The translations under genes and the position numbers were made by a program. Under the pieces are notes generated by a model. It saw only the letters and a program-made list of their open reading frames with translations, was not told the DNA's origin and ran no database searches. From positions 44,519 to 108,518 of the forward strand of contig JAECUM010096236.1 of the NCBI GenBank assembly GCA_016617855.1: DNA of 64,000 bases, in the 5' to 3' direction. This DNA comes from Megalonaias nervosa (Eukaryota; Mollusca; Bivalvia; Unionida; Unionidae). The first letter of the stretch is position 1; the number at the start of each line of letters is the position of its first letter. Below, piece after piece: positions 1 to 13,717 of this stretch.

Positions 1-477
1 CCTGGAAAGTAGTAGTAGGTTCCTGGTTGGAATATGGTATCAAATAAAAAGCTTGGAAATTTACCATGGCATGCCATAACAGTATAGATCTAGTTTTGCA
101 GGGTTTTTTAATTGTGTTACTGCACTTCATTGTTGGTAATTTAAATATACTTACTTAATTCAATAAAATAGTTCATGGTGCATGTAAATTTTGGATAAAT
201 TTCACAATGAAACACGTGAAAGATGGCAAAACTGGGAAATACATAAAACTAGGCTTTAATCAGTAATACACCTAGCTTGTTCTAATATTTCAGTTAGTAA
301 TGCTTAATGAATGTTTTAAATTCAGACATTTATGGGAAATGTTGAACTGGTAAAGTTTGTGATAATCATAAAGTGAATGAATGTGTAAGTTATAGTACTA
401 GACAAGGTTATTATTAAATCTTCATTTCTGGAGTGTTAGTGGTCTTGATACTCAGCCAACAATGCTCAGATTGATTA

Positions 478-681
478 CCATATATACCCACTTAAAAGTT
501 AAGTTCACCTGCCAAGAATATAGACCCTGATCTGCCATTGCATGATATGCTGGTAGATCATGGTCTACCAGTTACTCCTAACAAACTGCATTTAACCAGA
601 TCTGCAGGCACATTATGTGACAGCAAGGTTTGGGTCTGTGCAGCTTGTATTTGGACTATAGTTATAAGAGAGTATATATGG
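478..681 (-). mobile_element. Two-hairpin MITE, copy 1
   Basis: Family ends are CCATATATACTCGCTTATAAG-like inverted repeats flanked by TA. This copy has TA at 476-477 and 682-683. Inside are two palindromes whose stems resemble each other (CATAGACCCTGATCTG type and CACAGACCCAGATCTG type). The minus strand means the ACAGACCCAG hairpin comes second. Confidence 0.75.
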
Positions 682-1815
682 TAGGTATATAAGCTAGTTT
701 TAACATATATAAGCTAGTTTTAACAATGTTTGGGGAGTTTATATCCAGGTAGGTTCATGTAGACATTTTCACATGGACTGGTACATGTTCCAGCTAACAG
801 GCTACAGGTATCTGGCTCATTTTCTTCTCACTTCTAGCTGACAGTGCAGAAAAGAAAACCACAGCATGCTATCAGTTTTCCAATAAGATACTTCCACTCA
901 CTAATCAGCTTGGATAAATTGTTGCCATGGTAACCTTAGTGGCAATTTATTGACCTTTATCTCTTTACTCATTCTGATCTTAGGATTTGCTGATGGCAAT
1001 GAAAATTCCTTCTGGAAGTAAACTACTACTTGCCTGGATCCACTGCCTTTTCCCAGTGTTATGTAATACAGTTTTGCAGTTGATTTAAATTTCCATTGAA
1101 CAGTCAAACTAGCTGTTTTCACTTTACCTCATTCCCAGCATGAAATGGCAATTTAACATTTGTTTCATTTGTGAACAACTACATAAAATAGTTCTTTTTA
1201 TCATCAAATAAAATCATGAAAATAAGGAGCGTTTATTCTCACAAAAAAGTAATGGGTGCACAGTTAATAATTGACAGTCATGACTTGAAATTAATTTCCT
1301 TGAGAAATGGAAAATACAGCTTCTCGCATCACAAGCTACATTTCATGTTTTCTACTCTATTCATAAAAGCTCTTTGGAAGAGGCATCATTGTTCAAAGTG
1401 AATCCCACCCCTCTCAGTGGAGGGTGAGGGAGGTCAAAGGTCACCCCCTATTTTCACATATTCTGATAGAATCAGTGCACATTTAATGCAATGTATGCAT
1501 TTGTCTTTCAATTTATATTTGGAAAATTGTATAAGATGACAGTTAACTTTTGTTTAAAGCCAATATTACTCCTGATGCAGGCCACTGTATCTGTCCTTAA
1601 CTATTGGGGCCAGACCCATGCTGTATTTTGGTAACAGTTAAGAACCTCATCAACCATGCATACACTTTCTTGGCATGATAATACCAAGTTGTTTCTGTAA
1701 CCATCATTAGTCCAGTGTCTCTTCCTGTCTCCTTAGGAACAGCCCCTGAGTTGTAACTTGGAAGCTGTTAATAGCCCCACCCAGAAGAATGTATACACTT
1801 AACTTGGTAATAGGG

Positions 1816-2068
1816 GCATTGTTGTTGCTGTTGTTAATGGTTATATGCCATTTGTTAGCACATGATCCACTATATGTGGTGGCCAGTATGTTTGGTGGAG
1901 GAAAAACCTGGGATAACCCCAGGAAGAACCACCAACCCATGGGAAGCTACTGACAATGACTTTCTCACATGCCCACTTTGGCCAAGTCTCAACCCATGCA
2001 TACAGAGATGAGATGTTTGTGATCTGTAAAGGCAAGTGCCTTAGACCACTTGACCACCTGGGACCTTG
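1816..2068 (-). mobile_element. SINE family 1, old copy
   Basis: Diverged reverse copy. TTGTTGTTGCTGTTGTTAAT is the tail and GGTGGAGGAAAAACCTGGG, ACCACCAACCCATGGGAAG and TTAGACCACTTGACCACC match the body. No clear target duplication. Confidence 0.75.
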
Positions 2069-2293
2069 GCACAGTTGTGGGTATCAGTCTCATGTTTCAA
2101 CCAGAAATAAGAAACCCACTTAAGTTTTATGGCTGAGGATCCTACTGATAGATGAGCAATAGTTACAATGGGTACCACCAGTCAAAAGTTTTATCCTGGA
2201 CATTGGATGCAGATGACATTGTCATAAGATATCTAATGTCTTCTTGTGCCCTAGGCCACATAATTAATCCTTTATTTGATTCTCAGATCCAAA

Positions 2294-2410
2294 GATGGTT
2301 AGAGTCAGCTAATGATGGCATTGACATTTACATTCATTATGGCTGGAGCATAGAATATTGTATTTACTGGGAGTCTGCTAATGATGGTGTTGACATTTAC
2401 ATTCATTGTG
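2294..2410. repeat. ~70-bp direct duplication
   Basis: GAGTCAGCTAATGATGGCAT and TTGACATTTACATTCATT recur once; the frame 2152-2415 over it is not a gene. Confidence 0.7.
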
Positions 2411-2424
2411 ACTAGCTTAGAATA

Positions 2425-2607
2425 CCACATGTACTTACATATAAGTTGGATCTAAATTACAGACAGTTGGTCTGGGTCTGTGCTGTTTGTTAGGGCTAAT
2501 TCGCAGGACAAACAACATAGGCTCTGATCTGTTGGCAGATAATGTGAAAATACATAGGATCTATCTTGTTTGTTGGATCAGACTTGTATGCATGTATACA
2601 TGTATGG
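2425..2607 (+). mobile_element. Two-hairpin MITE, copy 2, degenerate
   Basis: Left end TACCACATGTACTTACATATAAG-like, right end GTATACATGTATGG. The internal GGTCTGGGTCTGTGC and ACAAACAACATAGGCTC blocks match the family. A further family fragment follows at about 2615-2700 (AGCATAGACCCAGATCTGTC). Confidence 0.6.
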
Positions 2608-2769
2608 GTTATTTATCAAGTATGTACCCATGTAAAAAGCTCACCAGCATTTAACAGCATAGACCCAGATCTGTCACTGTAGAATCATGCCTGCAAGTCA
2701 GGGTTGACACTTCTCACTTGATTTCTTATGATCAAATATGGTAGAAAGAACCAGACCACACAGACCAGG

Positions 2770-4000
2770 AGCAGGTTGAACAAACTGATTAGATTTTCAG
2801 GCCATTACAGCAGTTTTGCAGTTTTTTGGACACATTTTTGAACTTTATGGATTCGAAATTTTGTGGCAAACTTTTTGGAATGATTGATCCAAAAGCACTC
2901 AAGGTTGAAAAATAAAATTTGGCATACATATTTATATACACATATTTCAAATTTGTCTTCATATTTGAATGTTTGGGAGTTTGACTTGTGGTATGCAGTT
3001 AGGGCCTTCATGTTTTACCAACACAGATCTAGTTGTTACTTGCATAGTTTTGCAGTAGAAAAAACATGGTTGGAAGATTCTTATCCTCACTTTTTATCTC
3101 GGGGGTGGGGGGGATGTAAATCCCACCATCTGGTTTCTTTACAAAAATACCCTTAATTATTATTGGATTTTACCCAAATGTGGTATCCAGCTAGATATTA
3201 ATGACAACCTGATGTACAAGTCATTAAAGTCATGTAGGGTAGGTGTTTGATACTGATTATTTCAGCAGTGGATGTCATTTTTGATAATTTAATTATACTT
3301 CAAACTTTTCAGTTTATTTTGTTTTGTATTACTCAATATTTGAAGATCATAATATGAATGTGTTGAGAAATGTGTATGGCAAAATCAATGTTAAATTATG
3401 TGAACATTTTTGGACAGGGTCAAGAAAGAGGCATGTTCAAGTATAACCCAGATTGGCTGTCACAGTGAAAGTACCATATGTTGGAAAAAATTGTAGTATC
3501 CTCTATAGTTAGTGTTTAGATCCAGCGTCCACTTGTCTTGACCCATTAAAGTACTTGGCCACCATTGTAAAAGTCTATAGCAGTCAAGAACTTTTGTTCT
3601 GGAAGTTTTGTGATGGCAACTGAGGTGACAAGCATTCAATATTAATATATTAAATTTTAGAACAACAAATATTTTATTTAAGATCGGGATATGTACCTAC
3701 ATGATCATGCAGACATTTTAGTAGAGTTATATAGCTATTTCATTTCCATACAGCAACTCCCTTTATTACTATTAGATGCCAATTTTGGCAGAGTTTGATT
3801 GTTAGCATTCAGTATCATCATTTACCAGAGTTATAGCTCTTGATTGTCAGTCCCACCCACAATTGAGACTACAGAATGATTCAATAATTATTAATGGATT
3901 TCATCCAAATATATTATGCAGCATGATATTGATGAGACTTTGGTTGAGTTTAAAATATTGTCAGACCCACCCATTTCTTTCTGCACAATAAATGCCTTGA
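2770..4000. other. No feature recognised
   Basis: AT-rich sequence with only short chance frames (for example 2805-3011 and 2884-3156, which overlap on opposite strands). Also nothing seen at 1-475 and 700-1815. Confidence 0.6.
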
Positions 4001-4004
4001 ATAT

Positions 4005-4195
4005 TTTTTATTGTTTTTGTTGTTTTTCTTGGTTTTAAATGCGTTTTTTTAAACACATTATTGGCTGTATCATGCAGAAGAAGTGTGGAAACTAAGTACC
4101 ATTTCCAAGGACACAAAGAGACGGCCAACACCGGCTGACCTGGGCAGGTATTGAACCTAAGACCGCAGTTCCCATGATTAATATTGTGCTTCAAA
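4005..4195 (-). mobile_element. SINE-like element, family 4
   Basis: Tail TTGTTTTTGTTGTTTTTCTT, body with GGCTGTATCATGCAGAAG, ACCATTTCCAAGGACAC and a reversed B box-like GGTATTGAACC. Shares layout with 49240-49450 and, weakly, with 21500-21640. Confidence 0.5.
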
Positions 4196-4204
4196 CAGAT
4201 TTTG

Positions 4205-7200
4205 TATGCTTCCTGATTTTCACTAGACAAATGGCCGAGTTTGATTGTCAGCATTCTGCAGTGTTTAAAGGAGTTAAAGTCCTTGAATGCTAGACCCACC
4301 TTCTTTTGTTTTCACACAGTAATTCTCTTAATTATTATTGGATTTCATCCAAATTTTATATGTAGTTTGACATTGATGAGGCCAATGAAATGCAGGGACA
4401 TTTGGGTTGTTTTTTGGAAAAGTTTGTTGTTGACCAAAAATGTTTTCTGTTCTTCTGAATTTGCTTACATCATTGTTATAGGTAATGCAAAAATATTTGT
4501 TTCTCAGATGCTGTAACTATACATGTATTTGTTTTTATTTGTAAACAAAAAAAAATCTTATGAAAAAAGTTCAGATCACTTGTTCATGACAGTTAAATTC
4601 TATCTGCTAAGAAAAACCACTCATCCTGTTGTCTTGGCCAGAAAAAAAATTGTCTTGGCAAAGTAAACACTTTACTATATACTCATCCTTGTGCCAAGTT
4701 GATGCAGTTTTGCACCTTGAGGATAAATCTGAATGCATTTTCTACCTTTCACAAGCCCAAAAGTTTACTATCACTTTACATTTTGCTGTGCATCAGTTAT
4801 AGATAACCAGTGCCTAATTTAACTACTTGATGTCAGTCTAGAACATGTTGCAAGGAGCTACTTCAGTTTTTCTTGTTACACAGGTACTGGATGTAAGCTT
4901 GACACTAAAATGGGTAAACACTATGAACCTCTTATGTTGCAGTTTCACACTTAGCCCTTGATTTCTTAATGACATTTGCATTTACAGTGACACTTTTCAG
5001 TAACTGAGACATCATTTTAATGTGGAGAAAGTTTCCCTTTCAAAAGAAGCCACGACACATCTGTTCAGGTCAGAACTTTGAGATGTCAAGAGACAGAGAA
5101 TGTCAAAATGTTTTAATCTGGTCATTCAAGGTAACAATTGCCCCAGATAACAAGCATTTTCAAGACTGAAGCTTTATTGATACGTTGTCATGCCGATGGG
5201 GAGATACCAACAGATATTTCTGTAAGTATGTAAAACTTTTCACAAGAAAAACGTTGCCAGCTTAAATTGGAAAGGAGTATGTTAAGAGTCTTTGGCAATT
5301 GCAACCAACTTTAACACAATACATGCAGTTGTAATCTGTTTATAAAACAGAATGTTGAGATAACAGCTGACTGATCAAAATCTTGACAGGATTATGACTT
5401 AGAAATCCCCCAGCTCTTTTGACCAATCACTAATTTTCCTTTTTTATTTTGCCTTTGTATAGCTCTCTAGACTGGAGGCTTGACCAAAATGGATTATTTA
5501 GAACAAAAGTTAGTGAATATTGAAATTATTGGAATTTTACTTACAAGTTACTGACATTTTTCTCATGAAAAGTAATTACATTCATACATAATTACATAAA
5601 TATCTGCTCATTTTTGAAAATACTGGTGATCTGAGGCAAGCATAACAATGTCTGACCAGAAGAAAATGACAACATTTTGACATTCTTTGCCTCTTAATTT
5701 CTCCTGTATCTGACTTTCAAAATGTGTGATGGTTCATTGAAAAGAATAATTATGACATCCAGATTGCAGAAACAATTTACTGTAAATGTGAAAACTACAA
5801 AGAAATCAAGAGCTATGTATGCAGCTGCAATTGTTTGAGTTACAAACCTTGCCTCTAAATATGTGTATTTAAGGAACCGTTATTAGAACATACTATTTTG
5901 TGGTTTTGAACCATTTTAGTATCAGGTTTTCATCATGTACCTATGGTTCTGTAATAAAGCATAACCATATAGTGCAGATTGTGTTGAATATATTGAGGAC
6001 ATGGACATGGACAGGTGTCTTTTTTGGATGGTGTCAAGGATATAAATTTATGGATGACATACAGAACTAAGGAAGACCATAACTTGCTGGCTACTGATCA
6101 TATAATAACAATATGGCCATATTGTGAGACCACCTTATAATGAAGCACATGATTCACATGATTTTCTATTACATAATAAAATGTGATTGTGTTGTAAGGA
6201 CAGGTGCTATAGTGAGTTAGGACTTTATTTGATTAATCAGCATTTTGGGATTACTTCAACAAAATGGTTATTTAACGGGATAATGACTAATTATCCAACA
6301 TGTTTTGAACTGCATTAGTTCTATTATCAAACCTGCAAAGTATGTGAAAATGAGTGCAACAGGTCCATTCAAGATTGCCCTTTCTTTTCTTAAAGACTGA
6401 ATACCTTGTATACTTCCTCTTGGATATGCTAGAAAACCTCAGAAGAGAAGTGTCAGAACCAGTCAGATTTACACTTTCTGGCAGCTGAGAGAGATCATAC
6501 ATGTAGCTACAAAGTCTATTGTCTGTGCTTGCTTAGCAGCTCATCTTTGCCATGGAACCTAATTAAATAATTAAATCAATATGATTGAAATATAATACTG
6601 CACACATTTCTCTGGAAACAATATCTACTGTCAAAAACAGATGAACGACTGTTTTGAATGATGGCAGATAGAAATTCTGGAAAAAGGGAAGCAATATAGA
6701 TTTGATAAATGGGTATATAAGGTAATAGTCTCTCCCCTCTCCCCAATTTATGATGCATGCAGATTGGCAAGTTCCTTGACTTCTTCACACTTCATAAAGA
6801 AAAAGGTGAAATGGCCACTTTTCACCTTGTTGCAAGGGGGTGGGTAGGAGTGGTTTCAAAACCTGCTTCTACTCTTGCATTTTTCAGAATCCTGAGGTTA
6901 TTTCTTTCAACATCGAATGGAGAATATTTTGAAATCATGTTCTTATAAATAATTAATGATTTCAGAGGAAGATTTGGTCCTTGGTATTGGGATTTATAAT
7001 GAGTAAATGTAGTGAATATTTGAATGATGCAAAATACACACATTATTCGTGAAACCAAAAGCCATCTTTTACATCTCCAATTGTACATTGTAACTATGCC
7101 CTTTTGTGAGCAACAGCTTAGGTTATATTATATGGTACATCTGTTACTTTTTGTGCCAGAAGACATGAACAGCAATAAATTCTCATTCACAGTAAAAATT

Positions 7201-7480
7201 TTTAGATAAAATAAAGAAAGAACAAATATTCAGACACCCCCACCCCCCTTCCAAAAAAAAATTGGTAACTTATTGATCAGAGCAATGTTTTCAAACTCAT
7301 TATAATACTTTCTATTCAAATAAAAGGATACATTTATGTGTTCTACATGTTTTAAACACATCCTTTTTTGCAACAGCATTAGAATTATAGAAAGTGATAG
7401 AATTGAAAACATTGTAATGAATGGTCAGAACATCACTTGCTTCACTAAATTCCAGTATGCATTCAGAGCCATACTGATAC
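4205..7480. other. No feature recognised
   Basis: AT-rich with short frames on both strands of no recognisable content. A C-rich run (CACCCCCACCCCCCTT) lies near 7237. Confidence 0.6.
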
Positions 7481-7486
7481 CATATT

Positions 7487-7650
7487 TTAGGGCACAGCAA
7501 GTAGAAGATATAGTGTCAAGGCAGCTGGAGTAAAGTGCCTTGCCAAAAGGACACACCATGATAGCCAAAAATGGGCTAATCCAATGGTAGGATTTGAAAC
7601 CACACCTTCTTGATCACAAGTCCACCACCCTAACCACTGAACCACCATGG
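7487..7650 (-). mobile_element. SINE family 3, minus strand
   Basis: On the minus strand, CCATGGTGGTTCAGTGGTTA is a tRNA-like A box region and GGTTTCAAATCCTACC a B box, then GGCAAGGCACTTTACTCCAG. Not a functional tRNA; the open frame across it is incidental. Confidence 0.65.
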
Positions 7651-7944
7651 CTTCTGAGAATAAAAGCCAAGACCCCATTTTCATGAAACTGCTCAGACTG
7701 AGTGCACACTCAGAACTCAAATTTTGTTAGTGTACAATAAATAAATTAATTGTAATACAAGAGATTTCAAAGTAGCTATACATTTAGATACCAATATTTG
7801 TTAAATATGTATAATTTATTTTCTTTTACAAATATAAGCCTTATGACAAAGGTAATTTTGAGTTTGAGTGAGTGCGCAAGTTGAGGGGTTTTGTGATGAC
7901 AGGGCCATGTTCACTATCATAGAACCACTTGGCAATGAAAAGAG

Positions 7945-8310
7945 TATCTTCAAAAGTTCTATTATTTTTTAAATCATGCACTTCCTTTAGGCATTATGGG
8001 ATTGCAGACTACTTACAAAAACTACATAACCTCCAAAATGTGAGTTTCACACTGTGCAAGAACTACTTACCTCTGAAATTTAAGAGTTTAAGGACAAAAA
8101 TGTTCCAGTGGACATGGTCAGTTTGCTGCTTTTTCAAAAACATATGCAAACATGTTTTTGTGAAGAATTGAGATTAGTTCAGATTACATTCAAGATATAT
8201 ATCATTAGGGTTCAAATTAGCCATCACAACAAAGTCAAGGGGTCAAGTGTGTGGAACTTTTGTGGGACTCAACATTCTGTCTGTTGAGCTAGTTGGCATA
8301 CCAATAAAAT
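7945..8310 (+). repeat. Dispersed repeat, copy 1 (~0.37 kb)
   Basis: Homologous to 11940-12345 with shared blocks: TTTAGGCATTATGGGATTG, TTACCTCTGAAATT, TGAAGAATTGAGATTAGTT, a GGGGTCAAGTGTGTGGAAC-like block. Unknown family; no coding frame. Confidence 0.65.
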
Positions 8311-8319
8311 ATGCGGTAG

Positions 8320-9480
8320 GCACTTGACTTGGCAGCATTGGTGCAGAATGTGAAAATATAAATTATATTGCAAGTTCATCTTAGCTCACCTCTGTCCAGA
8401 AAAAGGCACTTTTAATCAGAGTCAAAATTAATGGGTGGGGGCAATATGCAAGTGTTGACTGGTCCTGCAGACTCTTGGCAGACATCTTGGCAGCATCCTT
8501 TAGAGTTTAGACAAGTGATAAACACCCAGTCAGAATTCCAGTCTAGGTTTGTTATTATGTCAGGGATAGATGTCATGTTTGTACAACCTCCATAGCTAAT
8601 GAGACCCTAGGTATCCTAACCATATAGTCAGCCAGACTCCATAGGAATAAGACTCCATTTTTTTTTCTGAGCTTCCCATCATCAACTTTGGGTCATTTCC
8701 TATCAGAACCAACATTTCATGGTCTGTAGAAACATTTGATATTCATGAGAGAAAGGGTCATAATTGTCATTGAAGATTTCAGAATCCTGGAAAAAATAAT
8801 AGAATTTCTGAAAGCTCTCAACAAATTTTATCCTTGAAATAAGGCAACAAAATAAGGCACTAAAATTGAGATAAATTCTGATATTTTTTGAGCCACTTAA
8901 TGTACACAAACTATAGCTCATTTTTTCCTTAAAATAATCATTTTGGGGAAACACTGGTGACCTTAGTATAGATTTTGAAGGACACTTTTTTTCCTTCAGG
9001 TTCAGATAGCAAGAATCAACAATAAAAAAATGTTTTATCATCACATGAACATTTAACAGTCTAGTAGGCAAATGAGATGTAAGTAGAATGTCCAAAAAGT
9101 TGTTAAAATATTGCAATATTTTAGCACTTATTGTATGATAGGTGATTTTTCATGTGATCTTTCCCATGTTCTAAATTTGGATAACCCAGGGCTAGGCAAT
9201 TCTCTAAATTAACTGTTACTCCATAGATGGATGTTTATACCAAGTGCAGTATTTATTGTTGATGTCAGATGCAGTGCCCAGTCTCTGGTGGAATAGGTCT
9301 ATATCATAATAAGAGAGAAAGTAATTTTGAAATCAAATAACTTAGAAAATAAAATTAAATGGTAGACCTTGAAAATTGTTCATATTTATTATAACATCCT
9401 GTATATGAACAATGAAAACAAGCCCATATGAAATGGCAAATAGACATGCAGGAATCAATGCAAGTGAAAATCTAGGCCAT

Positions 9481-9520
<40 letters not shown>

Positions 9521-11310
9521 AGATAGAGAGAATAGATTGAAAGAAATTTTAAGTTGCGAAAAGACAGAAATTAATGAACATGAGAAAAAAAGAATCAGAG
9601 TTAACTTTCTTAAGCCATTGGTCGATGAATGAAATTCAGAAATAAAGTACAGTAACCCTACAGGAACTGTTGAAAAGTAGAATGTATTCATTTTCACATA
9701 CTGCAGTTGTATAAATTCTGCAAAGCTTATTCAAGCAGCATACATAAGTATGCCCCAGAAAATAAAGCAGTGTTATATTTCCATGTAAATTTATGTTCCA
9801 CTGTTAGAATGTTTGAACTCTGAAGTAAATTTTCCTTCATTACATAATATAATGTCAGTTTTTCTTAAGGGGTTGACCATTTAATTTTTGGTGGGGGTAT
9901 TTTAAAATTTTCAACAGTCAGATTAATAGCTTGACAAAAATATTCTTGCTCAGATTTGTAGAAAAATGTAACTTGCTATAAAATATTATAATAGTCAAGA
10001 AAATAAATTATCTTGATGTAAAAAAAAGTATCCTGGTTTGAAAGAAAATCCAGTTTTGAAAGAAAATCCTGGGGCCCATGCCAAAAATTTAGTCGTTCCT
10101 AAGCAGTGGAAACTTGTCAAAAAGCAGTCAGATGTCAGATTCACAAGTCAAACTGTCAAAATATCATCCTTAAATATGGCATGCATTTCCATTTAAGTAG
10201 ATCCTTAACTATAGATGTTTTTGCTTCCTCATCCTGCATTCAAAATGGGCTGAAACATGTGACATTGATGTGGATACATTTGTCTTCTGATAAAATCACA
10301 CTAGTATCACATGTACTTTACAGTTGGTGATGTTCATGACTTCCAAGACACAGGTATGAGCAGGTGAAAATGATTATCTACATTTATATTGGTTTATTTA
10401 TCTTGATAAATGATTTAGCATTTTATAAATAGAAAAGAAAAGTAAACCAGAGTGCCAGAAATTAGGTATATAATGGAAACATGTGACTTGAGTAAAATGA
10501 GAGAGCTGATCATATAAAAATAAGAAGGAAAGACACATAAGTTTGATAATATTTTGTCATCTGATACCACCTATGCCATAGGGTGGGGTCTCATAAGATA
10601 TTGATGGAGAGAATCTATAATGCCTTAGATTTGTCTACCAATAGGCTTTTCATTGCCCCACCTAACATCTGGAATCCCACTCTATCATATATTTTTACTT
10701 ATGGTAAGGCACTTAAAGGACTGTTGTTATCAGGAATAGGATATAACACTTGAATTATATTGGTCATGCATGCTTTTTCTAAATTTAAATATTTTGAATT
10801 TTGATGTATTGTTTGCTTGTATTTCAGTTGCAACTAAGCAATTTTTCCAGCCTTTGTCACAAATTTTCAATGTTTTTGAAGTCCACAGGGTTTGTTTTTA
10901 AGGTACACATTTATTACTGAAAATGACCTGGCTAAAGTACAACATTGTCATCACTTGACCAACATTGATGGCTGACAGATTGCAGATGTTTCCACTTTTT
11001 ATATTACACCTTCCCCTCCGCTGTGCCCAATCCTCAGACATTGACATAGGGGTTATAACCCATATCGATTATAGATATGATGGGTCTTTCAGCAATCGGA
11101 AGATACAAGCTTTGCTTTAAAAAGAAATAGTTGAAATGTCAGTGGAAGGAGACAGAATTATCATGCTGTCACAGAAGAATGATTACCCCATGTGTAACAG
11201 GGACATAACCAGACAATTTCATTATGTACACACTATAAGGGGACAGACAAGGGGTATGAGAAGTAGGGATGTCCCTCCTAGAACTTCACAACAAGGTATT
11301 TTGATTTTTC
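8320..11310. other. No gene recognised
   Basis: Contains the (GT)n tract listed separately. The longest frame, 8703-9116 on the minus strand (137 codons), has no start context, no homology I know and AT-driven Phe/Ser/Leu/Ile-rich content, so it is not called. A short duplication (TTTGAAAGAAAATCC twice) lies near 10040. Confidence 0.55.
9482..9518. repeat. (GT)n microsatellite
   Basis: About 18 GT units followed by GAGAGATAGAGAG. No SINE body next to it. Confidence 0.98.
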
Positions 11311-11319
11311 TCCTTTACA

Positions 11320-11686
11320 CATCTGCATTTGAGCATATGCCTAGCTATGCCACTTGACATGGTAATTACCTAATCACACCTACTTTTGGGCATATGCCAG
11401 CATGTACCTATGCTACTTGACATGGCAATTACTGAATCACATCTGCATCTGGACATATGCCTACATGTAACTATGCCACTTGACCTGGTAATTTCCAAAT
11501 CACATCAGCATCTGGACATATGCCTACATGTAGCTGTGCCACTTGACCTGGTAATTACCAAATCACATCAGCAACTGGGCATATGCCTATATGTAGCTAT
11601 GCCATTGACATGGTAATTACCAAATCACATCTGCATCTGGATATATGCCTACATGAAGATATGCCACTTGATAAGGTAACTAACAA
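11320..11686. repeat. 63-bp minisatellite, about 6 copies
   Basis: The unit contains GGACATATGCCTACATGTA and CACTTGACCTGGTAATT and AATCACATC. Copies differ by several bases. The period is a multiple of three, so a 76-codon frame (11386-11616) stays open across it; this is not taken as a gene. Confidence 0.85.
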
Positions 11687-11939
11687 TTTTCATGAATTTC
11701 CAACCAGCATTTCAGTAGATGTGGTAATAGATGACAGATAATATCCCAATCTCCAAACTTTGCACTAAGATCTAATTAAAGGTTTTATCACATAGAACAC
11801 ATTGATATATATTGATTTTCACAGTAGATAGTCATCATTAAATCCATTTTTGCCAGTGGTTGCATTGGATGGTATGTTACACATGTATATAAAAATGGAG
11901 GCCAGAATGGGTTTCTAAGAATAAGATGCAAACTTCACA

Positions 11940-12345
11940 AGTTCCAGTGTTTTTCAAAACTGATCACTTCTATTTAGGCATTATGGGATTGAAGACAATA
12001 AACAAGATTTAATTACCTCTAAAACTGAAGAGCTGAGGACTCTATGCAAGATTTTCTTATCTCTGAAATTGAATAGCTTAACGTGCAAAACTATGGACCA
12101 CCAAAATTGAGGATCTGACAGGAAGTGCTCCAATATGCATTGTCAGTTTTACATTATGCAGAAACACATGTTAACAGATTTTGTTTATGAAGAATTAAAC
12201 TTAGTTTAAATAACAGTCAAGAGATATATTAGAATGACCTTAGCAAGTCATAAAAATAAATGAAGGAATGGAGCCAAGTGTCTAGAAATATTTGTTGATC
12301 TTAACATACTGACTTTACCTCAGAGTTAATCGGCATAGGGATAGT
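11940..12345 (+). repeat. Dispersed repeat, copy 2 (~0.4 kb)
   Basis: Same order of blocks as 7945-8310 (TTTAGGCATTATGGGATTG ... GAAGAATTAAACTTAGTTT ... AGCCAAGTGTCTAGAAA). Confidence 0.65.
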
Positions 12346-12349
12346 TCCA

Positions 12350-13170
12350 GAATTGGATAATAAATCGCCAGATAGCAGAGTCGCTTATTTAGTGGCTATG
12401 GAGCAGAGTAGAATGAAAGACTCAGATCTTGTAAATCTTGTTTTATGGATTTTTACTTGTATTGACATACTTTATTACATGTTATTAATTTGGGTCAGTA
12501 ATATACTGCTGAGTTGGCAAAACTTTATCATTATGCCATTATTGGATTATGTATTTAACCATTGATATTTCCAGCTACTGCATGTTCTGCCAGTCTTAAT
12601 TGGAAAAGGCATAAACAATCCCCGTCAGGCAAACTGGACCTTCATCAGATTCCTTAGCAACTTTACATAATTATGGCAATGGTTTTGTTAGCAAAGATAA
12701 TAGAATTGCTAAATTTTGGGTCCAGGTCCTTTGATTTACCAGAAGAAACAAAACAAAACAAGATAGCCAAACATTATTTTCTCCCTGTACATATGAGCCT
12801 TACTACTGTAATTTTTTGTTTGTTTCAGTGCATTATAGACCATTCTTAATGAGATCCTCATGAATATTAATGTCTCGCGAAAACGAGGCTAAGCTAGGCA
12901 GATCACGACTATACTGCATATAATATATTATGTAGATTCCTTTTGAGAGAGAATATATTATATTGATCGCGGCTGTAATGGATGTGATGTATTTTATAGA
13001 GATTGTTTCCTTTTGCGTAAGAATATTTTATATTATAGAATTACCACTGTATATATTATAATGACGAAAACTTACTTGATATGTCCATTCTCTTAAACGT
13101 AAGTTGATTTACGTCCTATCTTGAGTGTCCTTTTCCTCTACAGCACACAAAATACAAGTTAACGATAGAG
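12350..13170. other. No gene recognised
   Basis: 12830-13080 holds a patch with more CpG (GTCTCGCGAAAACGAGG, itself a short hairpin) and repeated ATTCCTTTTG / AATATATTATATT motifs. It may be an old element. Confidence 0.45.
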
Positions 13171-13175
13171 AAAAG

Positions 13176-13369
13176 AAACTATTTAAAGCATGAATTTTGT
13201 TTCTGATTAGGTATGGTTTAAATGTACAGCTATGATCAATCAATACTGTGGTCAAAACACGCGGTCAGAATAAAACATTTACAAAATGTGCATAGTGACA
13301 CAAACTGCCCTTTTAACCAACCACGCCCCCCAAACCAGTAGAGACTTTGTGGTGTGCTTTAAATAGTTT
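13176..13369. mobile_element. Possible MITE, 194 bp
   Basis: A perfect 15-bp inverted repeat, AAACTATTTAAAGCA, at 13176-13190 and 13355-13369. No second copy seen in the window and no target duplication, so chance is not excluded. Confidence 0.35.
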
Positions 13370-13648
13370 TGGGTACATGTCGGTATGCTTGCATTTTAAT
13401 TTGTATCAGAAGTGCACAACCTGGTTGTTGTTATGGTGCTTGCTGCTTTTAGTGCCTGGGGGTGGGAGGGACTGGGATTTTCCCTTTAAATGACATATTT
13501 TTTCTTTTCTGAATCATTTGTCAACTGACAATATGGATATATGATTTTATTCATATGAACACACTTTTATTGTTTCAATAACAGACTGGCAGTTATATAT
13601 TTACCCACAAAACAGCAGGATGATTTGTTCAAAGCTGTTTGAAAGTCG

Positions 13649-13651
<3 letters not shown>

Positions 13652-13715
<64 letters not shown>
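13652..13715. repeat. (AT)n microsatellite
   Basis: About 32 AT units, uninterrupted; a perfect self-complementary tract. Confidence 0.98.

Positions 13716-13717
<2 letters not shown>

Noticed and set aside
8703..9116. 137-codon minus-strand frame
   Set aside because: No recognisable domain, AT-driven composition, no start or splice context. Long frames are expected now and then in AT-poor-stop stretches.
9455..9697. 80-codon frame with a His-Thr repeat
   Set aside because: The repeat is just the (GT)n microsatellite read on the minus strand.
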